Source: Paraburkholderia solisilvae
GTDB lineage: Bacteria; Pseudomonadota; Gammaproteobacteria; Burkholderiales; Burkholderiaceae
DNA: 64,000 nucleotides
Reading direction: 5' to 3'
NCBI RefSeq assembly: GCF_902859875.1
Contig: NZ_CADIKF010000007.1
Location: forward strand, 103,066 to 167,065
Positions within the stretch are counted from its first letter, which is position 1, and every line of letters starts with the position of its first letter. Shown here one piece after another: positions 17,138-26,179 of the stretch. The translations under genes and the position numbers were made by a program. A model generated the notes under the pieces. It was not told the origin of the DNA and did no database searches. It saw only the letters and a list, made by a program, of their open reading frames with translations.

Positions 17138-17986
17138 TCATGCGCCAGCCGCATCGCGAGGGGAAACACCAAAGTGCTGCTTGAAGATCCGGCTAAAGTG
17201 CGATGGCGATTCAAAACCGCATGTGTACGCGATCTCCTGCATCTGCATGCGGTGCTGACCGAATTGCTTCACGAGGCTATAAGCCCGCTCAAGGCGTTTT
17301 TCCAGAACGTAACGCATGACGGTCGTGCCTTCCTTTCTGAAGAGCTTTGCCAGGTAATTTGCCGAGATGCGAAGCTCGGTCGCAATCTGGTCGATGTTCA
17401 AACGGGAGTCGCCAAGACGTCGCGCGATCATCGTTTTCGCACGAAGGATAATCATGTCGGATCGCCCGGATATTAAAGAACCGGTGGCATCGCCTAGCAA
17501 CGTTTCCATCATGTCCAGTGTCTGTTCACCGACTCTTTCCCGAAATTGGGGACCAGGAAGTTCCGTCTGACCCGCGAAGCAGACAAACAGGTCTCTAAGA
17601 AAGGTAACGTCCGGAGACGACTGTTCAGGAACAATGATTCGACGTGAACCGTAGGCGTACCCGCGCACCTTGAGCGCCTGCTTTGGCATGCGTAACGCTA
17701 CGAGACGGGTTGAGCCGAGAAAGCGTTCCTGAAACGGCCATCCCCCGTCGACGGCCAACACGCTCCCAACGGGAAACGTGCGTTCCTCGCCATGCTGCGA
17801 AATGACGACTGAACCGCTCGCGATGACCTTCACGAATACGCAGTCTTCACTGACCGGGCATTTTCCCTGCAACAGCGAGGCCCATGTTTGATCTCTCACG
17901 CGGGCATCCAGAATACCGACCTGACCGGCATGCCATGTTTTGGACCACGACCGGAAACTTTCTCCAGGATCGGACTGACACGTCAT
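17138..17986 (-). CDS. AraC-family transcriptional regulator
   Basis: The 282-residue protein has the double helix-turn-helix of AraC/XylS proteins at its C-terminus: LNIDQIATELRISANYLAKL for the first, and IAYTCGFESPSHFSRIFKQH for the second, ending FGVSPRD. The N-terminal 170 residues form a cupin-like sensing part of the AraC-binding-like type. The ATG at 17986 gives a normal family length; the frame stays open to 18178 but the extension is not conserved-looking. It is divergent from a GMC oxidoreductase at 18662, whose promoter carries three 11-base repeats that could be its sites. Confidence 0.85.
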   Translation of the reverse strand: MTCQSDPGESFRSWSKTWHAGQVGILDARVRDQTWASLLQGKCPVSEDCVFVKVIASGSVVISQHGEERTFPVGSVLAVDGGWPFQERFLGSTRLVALRMPKQALKVRGYAYGSRRIIVPEQSSPDVTFLRDLFVCFAGQTELPGPQFRERVGEQTLDMMETLLGDATGSLISGRSDMIILRAKTMIARRLGDSRLNIDQIATELRISANYLAKLFRKEGTTVMRYVLEKRLERAYSLVKQFGQHRMQMQEIAYTCGFESPSHFSRIFKQHFGVSPRDAAGA

Positions 17987-18661
17987 GCCGCACTGACTCT
18001 CAAACTCGTACCTCCATCTCTCCTGCTGCGTTGGCGAAGGATTTTCTGGATATTCGACGATGGCGAGCGTCAAGGAAAATCTCCAAACGTTGACCGGCAC
18101 CAGACCGGAGATTATTGCGGGTGCCGCATGACAAGCCAAAAATGTGCGAGGCGTTCGTGCAAGCTGGCCTGCGGTCAATTCACTCTCATGTCGAAAAAGA
18201 GCACGCGTTCCGCAGTGCGATGCGCCGTTGCGAAGTTCCGATCGACAACACGATGATCATCCGCCGGAAAGCTTTCAACGTACTGGACGTCCGTAAACTT
18301 CGACATCCGCTGCCTCTTGTTCAATATGCCGGAGCGTACCGGAAAACGTCTGGAGTGCTGCGGATATTCCGGGGAATCAAGGTTTTTGTCCCTGCGGGTT
18401 CTGTTTCAAACAGGCTCGGCGAATCGGCTGAAGCAGGCGGCCTGTCAAGCTGTTAGCCGGCGGCGAGCAAGCGCAAATCATGATGGTGCCCTCCTGTCAA
18501 CGGATACGGCCGCGCAGAAACGTTTCAGTCACGCATCAGGCACGTTTCAGGATAGTTGATGCGAAATGCTTCGATGTAGCATCGTCATCCAAGGTTAGCG
18601 CATCACGTTCCGCCGATCTTCCAATGTCATCGTTGAATGTGTTCACGCGGGAGTATCTGCT
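17987..18661. other. long divergent intergenic region
   Basis: This 675-base gap separates the AraC gene and the GMC oxidoreductase gene. A short frame at 18115-18456 has no recognisable feature and is not called. The right part holds three phased direct repeats (18520-18552). Confidence 0.5.
18520..18552 (+). promoter_or_regulatory. three 11-base phased direct repeats
   Basis: ACGTTTCAGtc, ACGCATCAGgc and ACGTTTCAGga follow one another with exact 11-base spacing, so all lie on one face of the helix. They end 109 bases before the GMC start. Phased direct repeats suit AraC-type activators or response regulators; the divergent AraC protein is the obvious candidate. Confidence 0.5.
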
Positions 18662-20194
18662 TTGCCACTTGTCACAGCCGATGTATTGACTGACTCGTAC
18701 GACCATATCGTCATTGGTGGTGGATCAGCTGGCGCTCTCATTGCCGCAAGACTGTCCGAGGATAGCGAGTGCCGCGTCCTGCTTATCGAGGCTGGCGATG
18801 CCTCCGTAGATCGACCTTCAATGGTCGATCCGGCTCTCTGGTTTACCAATTTCGGAACCGCGGCGGACTGGCAGTATCGTACCGTCGAGCAGCCAAACGC
18901 TAACGGACGAAGATTCGACTGGAACCGCGGGAAAGTACTCGGCGGATCAAGCAGTATCGACGCCGCGGTTTGGGTGTGGGGACATCCAGCTGACTTTGAT
19001 GCGTGGGCGGATGCGGGCAATATCGGGTGGGATTTCGGAAGTCTCAAGCCGATTTTCCAACGCCTTGAAACGCGTCTGCATGGTTCCTGCGATGGACGAC
19101 GTGGCAACTCGGGGCGCATGCGTTTGACCTCCACCTCGGACCGCGTGCCGCTCACAACGGCTTTCTTTCAAGCGTGCAAGGAGATGGGTCACGCGGTGCT
19201 TGACGACGTAAGCGGGCCGATCAGCGAAGGCTGTGGAACCTACGATTTCACCGTCGTGAATGGGCAACGCTTTAGCGTCACGCGGGCTTTCCTCCTTCCT
19301 TCGATCAGTCGTCCGAATCTCTCTGTTTTAACCGATGCTAACGTCGATTCATTGATATTTGACGGGACGCGCTGCGCGGGTGTTCGGGGTGAGGCTGACG
19401 GGAAATTGCTGGAGATCCGGTCACGCCATGACGTTGTGTTGAGTGCCGGGGTGATGGGTTCTCCCCGCTTGTTGATGCGCTCTGGGGTCGGCGATGCAGC
19501 GGAACTGGAGCGGCTCGGATTGAACGTAGTCGCGAATCTACCCGGTGTCGGCGAGAATCTCCATGACCATTGCCTCGTGAGTGCTTTTGCCGCGGAGGCA
19601 GCCGCCGCTACCAAAAGTGTGGGCGCCCGTCTTTACGCACGCACAAGCGATGGGATACCTGCGCCCGATCACGAAGTGATCATCTCAGCCTGGTCAACCG
19701 GACAGTCAGACGTGCCAGTGGAGAGAGGCTTCTCGCTACACACGGCGCTTGTACGTCCGCAAAGTCGAGGTCGACTCGCGCTTACATCGACTGATTGGGA
19801 TGCGCCGCTTCTTATCGACCCCGGATACTTTGCTGAACCAGCCGATTTAGCCGCGTTATGTACTGCCGTCGAGATGTGCGTCGATCTCGCTGCAGCACCG
19901 GCGCTACTCAAGCAACGTTCGGGCTCGGTACGGACACCGCCTTCGAGTAAGGTGAAGCTACGCGAGTTCGTCAGGAACAACATGGGTACTTACTGGAACC
20001 CGGTTGGAACATGTTCAATGGGGGTTGACGCACGTTCGGTCGTAGACCCAACCCTTTGTGTCCACGGTGTTTCTAATCTGAGAGTGGCTGACAGCTCGGT
20101 GATGCCGAGAATAACGACCGGAAACACCCTCGCACCCACATTGGTCATTGCAGAACGCGCAGCTAGCCTGATGACGGCAGCTACATCGGCGTAG
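18662..20194 (+). CDS. GMC family FAD oxidoreductase
   Basis: The 510-residue protein has the ADP-binding motif IVIGGGSAGALIAARL near residue 17, the first GMC signature (GKVLGGSSSIDAAVWVWG) and the second (SAGVMGSPRLLMRSGVG). The C-terminal block RVADSSVMPRITTGNTLAPT is also typical. GMC enzymes oxidise alcohols such as choline, glucose or aryl alcohols. The catalytic His of the HPVGTC motif is Asn here (NPVGTC, residue 446), while the second catalytic position (GNTLAP) looks normal. The start is TTG at 18662 with GGGAG at 18649-18653. The gene overlaps the convergent GGDEF-EAL gene by 14 bases. Confidence 0.9.
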   Translation: MPLVTADVLTDSYDHIVIGGGSAGALIAARLSEDSECRVLLIEAGDASVDRPSMVDPALWFTNFGTAADWQYRTVEQPNANGRRFDWNRGKVLGGSSSIDAAVWVWGHPADFDAWADAGNIGWDFGSLKPIFQRLETRLHGSCDGRRGNSGRMRLTSTSDRVPLTTAFFQACKEMGHAVLDDVSGPISEGCGTYDFTVVNGQRFSVTRAFLLPSISRPNLSVLTDANVDSLIFDGTRCAGVRGEADGKLLEIRSRHDVVLSAGVMGSPRLLMRSGVGDAAELERLGLNVVANLPGVGENLHDHCLVSAFAAEAAAATKSVGARLYARTSDGIPAPDHEVIISAWSTGQSDVPVERGFSLHTALVRPQSRGRLALTSTDWDAPLLIDPGYFAEPADLAALCTAVEMCVDLAAAPALLKQRSGSVRTPPSSKVKLREFVRNNMGTYWNPVGTCSMGVDARSVVDPTLCVHGVSNLRVADSSVMPRITTGNTLAPTLVIAERAASLMTAATSA

Positions 20195-22529
20195 CGTTGC
20201 CGCCCTGCCCCGCGACTTCAGTCAGCCGCCGCGTATACTCGCCCGGCGCCACCGGCCGGCCGAACAGATACCCCTGTTGCCGGTCGCAGCCAATCGAGCG
20301 CAGAAACGCCGACTGCGCGGACGTCTCGACACCTTCCGCGGTCACGTTCATCCCCAGCGAATGCGCCATCGCGACCACCGCGTGCGTAATCGCAACCGCG
20401 TCGCGATGATCCGGCAAGCCGGCCACGAACGAGCGGTCCACCTTCAGGTTATGCAGCGGAAAACGCTTCAGATACGACAGCGACGAATACCCGGTGCCGA
20501 AGTCGTCGACCGAGATGCGCACGCCCATGCGCGACAGCGACGTCAGCATTGGCATCACCGGCGCGCGCTCGCTCATCAGCAGACCTTCGGTAATCTCGAG
20601 TTCGAGCGCGGCGGGATCGAGCCGCGCCGCCGCCAGACACTGCGCGACCTCCTGCACGAGCCCTTCGTTGAACTGCCGCGGCGACAGGTTCACCGCAATC
20701 ATCAGATCCGGTGCGATCGTCTTGCGCCATTCGGCGGCTTGCGCACAGGCACGCTCGAGCAGCCACCGGCCGAGCGACACGATCAGTCCGGTGTCTTCCG
20801 CGACCGGAATGAACTCGATCGGCGACACGTCGCCGAGCGCATCGTTATGCCAGCGCATCAACGCTTCGGCGCCGACCGTGCGGCCGCTGATGCCGTCGAC
20901 GATCGGCTGGTACACGAGGCGCAGTTCGTCGGCCGCGAGCGCGCGCCGCAGCGACTGCTCGATCGAGAAGCGGCGCTGCAGCTGCCGGCTCAATTCCTTC
21001 GTGAAGAATTCGAAGCTGTTGCGGCCGCGCTGCTTCGCCTGATACATCGCTGAATCCGCGTTGCGCATCAGCGTTGCCGCGTCGCGGCCGTCTTCCGGAC
21101 ACACACTGATGCCGATCGACGCGCCCAGATAGTATTCGTTGTCCGCCACGGCGAACGGCATCGCAATCGTCTCCAGCACCTCGCGCGCGAGCGCGGTGAG
21201 GTGCGCGACGCTTTCATAGCCGCTCACGACAATCACGAACTCGTCGCCGCCCACCCGCGCGAGTGTATCGCCCTTATGCACACAGGCGGCGAGGCGCCGC
21301 GCGACGCTGCACAGCAACGCGTCGCCGGCTTCGTGGCCGGCCGTGTCGTTGACCTTCTTGAAGCCGTCGAGATCGACGAACAGCACCGCGACGCGCGGCA
21401 CCGTGCCGGCGCGGCCGTCGGCCGGTTCGAGCAGCTCGCGCATGCGGTCCGACAGATACGCGCGGTTGAAGAGCCCCGTCAGCGGATCGCGCGTCGCGAG
21501 ATATTCGAGCTGGCGTTGCGCGGCACGCACCGGGCCGATGTCGTTGAACGAGATCAGCACCGCGCCCGGCTCGAGCTCGCCGGGTTTGATGATCGGCACG
21601 AAGTTCGCGGTGATCCAGATCGTCTCGCCGATGGCCAGCTCGACCGACATCGTCACGCCAAGCACCGGTTTGCCGGTGGACAGCACCTGCAGCGTCGGCC
21701 GGTCCGGCGTCTCGATGACCGAGCCGTCTTCGCGCCGCGCATGCAGCATCACGTTCGAGATATTCGTGCCGATGATCGCCGGCGTCGTGCGCAGCATATG
21801 CATTGCGCTCGGATTGCACGCGAGCACTTCGCCGCTGCGCGACTGCACGACGATCCCTTCGTTCAGATGCGCGACCACCAGCCGATGGTGCTCCTCGCTT
21901 TGCGCAAGACGCAGGCGGATGCGGTCCTGGTGAATCGCGAGCCCGACCGTGCGGCCGATGTCGCGCAGAACGGTTTCTTCGACGTCGGTCGGCCGGCGCG
22001 GCGCGTGGTGATACACCGCGAACGCGCCCAATACGCCGCCCGTCTCGTCCTCGAACGGAATCGACCAGCACGCGCGCAGACCGAACGGCACCGCAAGATG
22101 CCGATGGTCCGCCCAGAGCGGATCGCTTTCGATATCTTCCGCAACGACCATACGGCGCTCGTACATCGCAGTGCCGCATGAACCGGCGCGCGGGCCGATT
22201 TCGAAGTCGCGGAGCCCCGCATGGAAGGCGGCGGGCAGCGACGGCGCGGCGCCGACCCGCGCATGCCGTCCGTCGGTGTCGAGCACCAGCACCGAGCAGG
22301 CCGCGCCGTCGCCGAGCAGCGACTCCGCGCGCCGGCACACTTCGGCGAGCAATTCCGGCAGCGGCGCGCTGCGTGTGAGCAGGCGCAGCACGGCGCGCTC
22401 GGACTCGAGCACCTGGGCGGCCACGGCCGGACGATAGCCGCCGCTGTCATGCGCGGGGCTGGTTTCGCGTTCGGACGCGTTGCAAGATGGGCTTTCAGTC
22501 ATCCTGTCTGCAGTATCGTGATGGTTCAT
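20181..22529 (-). CDS. GAF-PAS-GGDEF-EAL cyclic-di-GMP signalling protein
   Basis: The 782-residue cytoplasmic protein has four domains in order: GAF (about residues 50-195, with RACWSIPFEDETGGVLGAFA), PAS (about 205-325), GGDEF (about 345-505) and EAL (about 520-770). The cyclase motif is intact (RVGGDEFVIV). The phosphodiesterase residues also look intact (VGAEALMRW, DDFGTGYSSLSYLKRFPLHN). The protein could therefore both make and break c-di-GMP, with GAF and PAS as sensors. The ATG at 22529 has an AAGGG box upstream; a TTG at 22544 is less likely. Confidence 0.93.
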   Translation of the reverse strand: MNHHDTADRMTESPSCNASERETSPAHDSGGYRPAVAAQVLESERAVLRLLTRSAPLPELLAEVCRRAESLLGDGAACSVLVLDTDGRHARVGAAPSLPAAFHAGLRDFEIGPRAGSCGTAMYERRMVVAEDIESDPLWADHRHLAVPFGLRACWSIPFEDETGGVLGAFAVYHHAPRRPTDVEETVLRDIGRTVGLAIHQDRIRLRLAQSEEHHRLVVAHLNEGIVVQSRSGEVLACNPSAMHMLRTTPAIIGTNISNVMLHARREDGSVIETPDRPTLQVLSTGKPVLGVTMSVELAIGETIWITANFVPIIKPGELEPGAVLISFNDIGPVRAAQRQLEYLATRDPLTGLFNRAYLSDRMRELLEPADGRAGTVPRVAVLFVDLDGFKKVNDTAGHEAGDALLCSVARRLAACVHKGDTLARVGGDEFVIVVSGYESVAHLTALAREVLETIAMPFAVADNEYYLGASIGISVCPEDGRDAATLMRNADSAMYQAKQRGRNSFEFFTKELSRQLQRRFSIEQSLRRALAADELRLVYQPIVDGISGRTVGAEALMRWHNDALGDVSPIEFIPVAEDTGLIVSLGRWLLERACAQAAEWRKTIAPDLMIAVNLSPRQFNEGLVQEVAQCLAAARLDPAALELEITEGLLMSERAPVMPMLTSLSRMGVRISVDDFGTGYSSLSYLKRFPLHNLKVDRSFVAGLPDHRDAVAITHAVVAMAHSLGMNVTAEGVETSAQSAFLRSIGCDRQQGYLFGRPVAPGEYTRRLTEVAGQGGNATPM

Positions 22530-22626
22530 CGGTGCCCTTTTCAACGCGACATCGGCAAATGAACGCGATTCAAACAGCCGGGTTTACGCTAACCCTCATG
22601 CGTATCGAATAACGGCAATAAAAAGT

Positions 22627-23298
22627 TCATGAAGCGGGACGGCTTGCGGCGAGCGGCGTGAGAAATTCCGACAACCCGGTCAATATGATCTGCACGCCGA
22701 TGCAAAGCAGCAGAAAGGCCGATACGCGCAACGCGACCTTGGTGCCCTCCTTGCCGAGAATGTGCGCGATATAGGCGGCGCGGCTGTACGTGAAATAGAT
22801 GACCAGCATGACCAGCAGCGAGATCGCAATCGATGCGATCGACGACAGCACGAATTCCGACAGTTTGTGCGTGCGGTTCGCGTTCAGCGCAATCGCCGTG
22901 GCGATCGTGCCGGGGCCGGTGGTGAGCGGCATCGTCAACGGAAAGAAGGCTTTGGACATCGCGTTGTCCGGGTCGACCGGCTTGCCGGTCGCCGCTTCGG
23001 TGCGCGTCTCCGGCGCATTCAGCATGTTCCACGCGCTGACGGCGACGGCCAGCCCGCCGCCGATGCGCAGCGCTTCGATCGAGATGCCGAAAAAGTGCAG
23101 CACAGGCGTGCCGACGAAGAACACGACGATCAGCACGAAAAACGCGTTGATCGACACACGCCTGGCGAGCGCCGCGCGCTCTTCGACCGTCAACGACTCG
23201 GTGCGGTCGAGAAACACGAACGCGATGGCAAACGGATTGATGATGCTGATCAATCCGGTAAAGCCGAACAGGATGTCGGAGACGAGGCTGTTTGTCAT
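22627..23298 (-). CDS. MarC family integral membrane protein
   Basis: The 223-residue protein has six hydrophobic segments and the MarC hallmarks: TGLISIINPFAIAFVFLDRT near the start and FFPLTMPLTTGPGTIATAIA in the middle. MarC proteins (UPF0056) are inner-membrane proteins of unsettled function; an early link to multiple antibiotic resistance was not confirmed. I use the ATG at 23298 because it precedes the first membrane helix; an upstream extension is open but Arg- and Ala-rich without family features. Confidence 0.9.
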   Translation of the reverse strand: MTNSLVSDILFGFTGLISIINPFAIAFVFLDRTESLTVEERAALARRVSINAFFVLIVVFFVGTPVLHFFGISIEALRIGGGLAVAVSAWNMLNAPETRTEAATGKPVDPDNAMSKAFFPLTMPLTTGPGTIATAIALNANRTHKLSEFVLSSIASIAISLLVMLVIYFTYSRAAYIAHILGKEGTKVALRVSAFLLLCIGVQIILTGLSEFLTPLAASRPAS

Positions 23299-23660
23299 TC
23301 TTTTCGGATCCGTGGTCAGTCCGCATGCGGCCCGCGCCCCGTGCCATCGGTGCGGCCGCGCTGTCACGCTGTCGCACAGTGTACCTGCAGCCGGACCGCG
23401 CCGGCTTTGCAGTGCGGCATCGCGGCCGTCCGGCTGCATTTCGCGTCCTGACATCAGGCTTGCTGCCGCGTGCCGTCGCGGTGCGGGCAGCCGCTCCGCG
23501 CGAGCTCATCCGGTGCGCATATCTTTCAAAAGTCCTACGCATTTTTGATCGCTTGGCTTATGCGGGCGAGGCGGCATACAGTCGGACGCGCAGGGCCGCC
23601 TTCCGAAGACGTATCGATCCCGAAACGCAGTATCGCGCACTATCGTTCGAGGAGATGCCT
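23299..23660. other. intergenic region without a gene
   Basis: This stretch lies between divergent MarC and DUF3311 genes. Long frames cross it on both strands, but none shows protein-like features. It should hold both promoters; no clear operator was seen. Confidence 0.5.
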
Positions 23661-23885
23661 ATGTCCTTTCGTCTGCTTGCCGTGCTGCCATTCATCGGCA
23701 TTCTGCTCGGCGTTCCGTTCGTCAATCGCGTTGAACCGCTCGTGCTCGGCATGCCGCTCGTGCTCGCATGGATCGTGATGTGGGTGGTGCTCGCGGCGGT
23801 GATCATGGCGATCATCTACCGGCTCGACCCCGTGAATCGCGAGCCGCACGCACGCAGCCAGGTCGTGGCGGAGGAGCGCCAATGA
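23661..23885 (+). CDS. DUF3311 small membrane protein (symporter partner)
   Basis: The 74-residue protein has two membrane helices (LLAVLPFIGILLGVPFVN, then LVLAWIVMWVVLAAVIMAII) joined by a short loop with NRVEPLVLGMP. This is the DUF3311 layout. Such proteins are usually encoded directly before an SSS-family symporter and are thought to be an accessory subunit. The ATG at 23661 has GAGGAG six bases upstream; an ATG two codons earlier overlaps that box. Its stop overlaps the symporter start (ATGA), indicating translational coupling. Confidence 0.85.
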   Translation: MSFRLLAVLPFIGILLGVPFVNRVEPLVLGMPLVLAWIVMWVVLAAVIMAIIYRLDPVNREPHARSQVVAEERQ

Positions 23886-25360
23886 GCACCGCCCTCGTGA
23901 TCATTGCCGCGGTAACGCTATTTGCGCTCTATCTCGGCGTCCGCGCGCGCCACGGCCACGATATGAATCTCGAACAGTGGACCGTCGGCGGGCGCAGCTT
24001 CGGCACCACGTTCGTGTTCCTGCTGATGGCGGGCGAAATCTACACGACGTTCACCTTCCTCGGCGGCAGCGGCTTCGCGTACGGCAAGGGCGCGCCCGTC
24101 TACTACATCCTTGCGTATGCGACGCTCGCCTATGTGCTGTCGTACTGGCTGCTGCCACCGGTCTGGCGCTTCGCGAAAACGCACCGGCTCGTGTCGCAGC
24201 CGCATTTCTTCGCGCGCAAATACGACAGCCGCGGGCTTGGCGTGCTGGTCGCGGTAGTCGACGTCGCCGCGCTGATTCCATACCTCGTGCTGCAGTTGAA
24301 AGGCCTCGGCATTATCGTCGCGACCACGTCGTATGGCGCGATTTCGTCATCGGCCGCGAGCTGGATCGGCGCCGCGGTCGTGACGATCTACGTGAGCGCG
24401 TCGGGCGTGCGCGGCTCCGCGTGGAACTCGGTGATGAAAGATTTGCTGATTCTCGCGGTCGTGCTGTTTCTCGGCATTTATCTGCCCATCCATTATTACG
24501 GCGGCCTCGGCGAGATGTTCCATGCGATCGACACCGCGCGTCCCGGTTTTCTGACTTTCCCGGATAAAGGCTCGAGCGTCACCTGGTTCCAGTCGACCGT
24601 GCTGCTCACCGCGCTCGGCTTTTTCATGTGGCCGCATACGTTCGGCTCGGTGTTCACCGCAAAGAACGAACAGATTTTCCGGCGCAATGCGATGGTGTTG
24701 CCGATCTATCAGCTGATCCTGCTATTCGTGTTTTTCGTCGGCTTCGCGGCGACGCTCAAAGTGCCGGGGCTCAAAGGCAGCGACATCGACCTGTCGCTGT
24801 TCCGCCTGACGCTGCAGACCTTCGACCCCTGGCTGGTCGGCGTGGTCGGCGCGGCCGGCGTGCTGACCGCGCTGGTGCCGGGCTCGATGATTCTGACCAC
24901 CGCGTCGACGCTGCTCGCCAACGACATCTACCGCGGTGCGCTCGCGCGCGACGCATCGGATGCGAGCGTCGCGAAGCTCGCGCGGCGGCTGGTGCCGGTG
25001 GTCGCGCTGGTCGCGGTGCTGTTTACGCTGCATGGCGGCGAGACGATCGTCGCGCTGCTGCTGATGGGTTACAACTTCGTCACGCAACTGTTCCCGGCGC
25101 TCGTCTGCAGCCTCGCGTCGCACAAGCGCGTGACGAAGCAAGGCGCGTTTTGCGGCATTGCGGTCGGCGTGCTGGTCGTGACCGTGACAACGCTGATGCA
25201 TCTCAGCGTGGGGCAACTGCTGCCGTTCCTGCCGGACTCGCTGAAGGAAGCGAATATCGGCTTTGTCGCGCTCGCGATGAATGTGATCGTGCTGGCGATT
25301 GTCAGCGCGGTCACGCAACCGCATCTGCATCCGGAACAGTCGAGCGCGCGCACGCATTGA
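23882..25360 (+). CDS. sodium:solute symporter (SSS family)
   Basis: The 492-residue transporter has about thirteen hydrophobic segments. Family features include GGRSFGTTFVFLLMAGEIYT early and the central TALGFFMWPHTFGSVFTAKN segment. SSS carriers import organic acids, amino acids or sugars with sodium. Pairing with DUF3311 resembles monocarboxylate permeases of the MctP kind, so a small carboxylate is a plausible substrate, by inference. A hairpin at 25401-25430 follows the stop. Confidence 0.9.
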   Translation: MSTALVIIAAVTLFALYLGVRARHGHDMNLEQWTVGGRSFGTTFVFLLMAGEIYTTFTFLGGSGFAYGKGAPVYYILAYATLAYVLSYWLLPPVWRFAKTHRLVSQPHFFARKYDSRGLGVLVAVVDVAALIPYLVLQLKGLGIIVATTSYGAISSSAASWIGAAVVTIYVSASGVRGSAWNSVMKDLLILAVVLFLGIYLPIHYYGGLGEMFHAIDTARPGFLTFPDKGSSVTWFQSTVLLTALGFFMWPHTFGSVFTAKNEQIFRRNAMVLPIYQLILLFVFFVGFAATLKVPGLKGSDIDLSLFRLTLQTFDPWLVGVVGAAGVLTALVPGSMILTTASTLLANDIYRGALARDASDASVAKLARRLVPVVALVAVLFTLHGGETIVALLLMGYNFVTQLFPALVCSLASHKRVTKQGAFCGIAVGVLVVTVTTLMHLSVGQLLPFLPDSLKEANIGFVALAMNVIVLAIVSAVTQPHLHPEQSSARTH

Positions 25361-25400
25361 CGCAAAGCGCGTATCCGGTTGCCCCTCTCTCTTTCGTCGG

Positions 25401-25430
25401 TCTTTCGCTCGCGTAAAAGCGGGCGAAAGA
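25401..25430 (+). terminator. hairpin after the symporter gene
   Basis: TCTTTCGCTCGC and GCGGGCGAAAGA form a 12-pair stem (one G-T) with a six-base loop, 40 bases after the symporter stop. Only a short T-run follows, so termination strength is uncertain. Confidence 0.5.
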
Positions 25431-25648
25431 TTCACTACGCGCCTCGCTGCATTCGCCGCCCGGCTTGATGCGGCGCGCATATGCACACACCACCCGTTGA
25501 CGCTCACGGCATTCGAGAATGCCCTTAACGTCAATGCGAATACGGGAGGGCTCACCGAATAAACACGATTTGTTATTGAGAAGTTTTTGTGTCTCTTATC
25601 TATGGCTTATTTAAATCCATCCATATACAACCGATATAAAGGTCTCAA

Positions 25649-25918
25649 ATGAATATATCAGCACCAGCATCCGCCCCGACCACGACTTTTTACTCCAACG
25701 GCCAGAAACAATTCGAATTCCTGCCGAGTGGACAAGGCGGACAAGCCGGCCAGTATTTGTACTACGACGAGAATGGCAAGAGATTTCTCAGCGAGAACAA
25801 GTCGGTCAACGGCCGTGTCTGTTTTGAGCATGCGTACAACTGCGACGGCACAACATCGTCAACGACCATCCATGATAAAAACGGCGGCGAACATACGACG
25901 GTCTATAAAGATCTATAA
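25649..25918 (+). CDS. small MORN/YwqK-like protein
   Basis: The 89-residue protein is unlike its neighbours: lower GC, acidic and polar, no signal peptide or membrane helix. TTFYSNGQKQFEF and YLYYDENGKRFLSEN resemble the short YxNGxxxxE/YxxGK repeats of MORN-like proteins such as the YwqK antitoxin family. AAGG lies upstream of the ATG within an AT-rich leader. No partner toxin is visible beside it. Function is unknown; the composition suggests a recent arrival. Confidence 0.55.
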   Translation: MNISAPASAPTTTFYSNGQKQFEFLPSGQGGQAGQYLYYDENGKRFLSENKSVNGRVCFEHAYNCDGTTSSTTIHDKNGGEHTTVYKDL

Positions 25919-26060
25919 ATAAAACAGCGCGTCGCAGCGAAAAAATCAAGTGATTGCGGCGGCGCTTGCGTTGCCGTCGTGCGCCAGTGCCCGTACGTGC
26001 CGCAGCTGCGGACACTGCACCGATGCGCCGGAAGGACGCCTACGGCGTCAACGCTATCCT

Positions 26061-26080
26061 TCCTCCCGTGTGCGGGAGGA
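26061..26080 (-). terminator. hairpin downstream of cobM
   Basis: TCCTCCCG-TGTG-CGGGAGGA is a perfect 8-pair stem, 100 bases past the cobM stop. A second inverted repeat (CCTGTTCAGG at 26091 and CCTGAACAGG at 26134) lies between. No T-run is present, so this is a candidate end of the cobL-cobK-cobM transcript only. Confidence 0.4.
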
Positions 26081-26179
26081 TCGCCGTGAACCTGTTCAGG
26101 AAACATTTCCCCGCATGCGCGAGGTGGTTCAAACCTGAACAGGCGTGACCACCATGGCGTCCGATCTCCTGGTTGCCGA

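Noticed and set aside
16844..17476. 210-codon plus-strand frame upstream of and opposite the AraC gene
   Set aside because: Half of it is antisense to the AraC helix-turn-helix region; the rest is featureless.
18115..18456. 113-codon plus-strand frame between the AraC and GMC genes
   Set aside because: No ribosome-binding site, no recognisable motif and composition unlike coding sequence.
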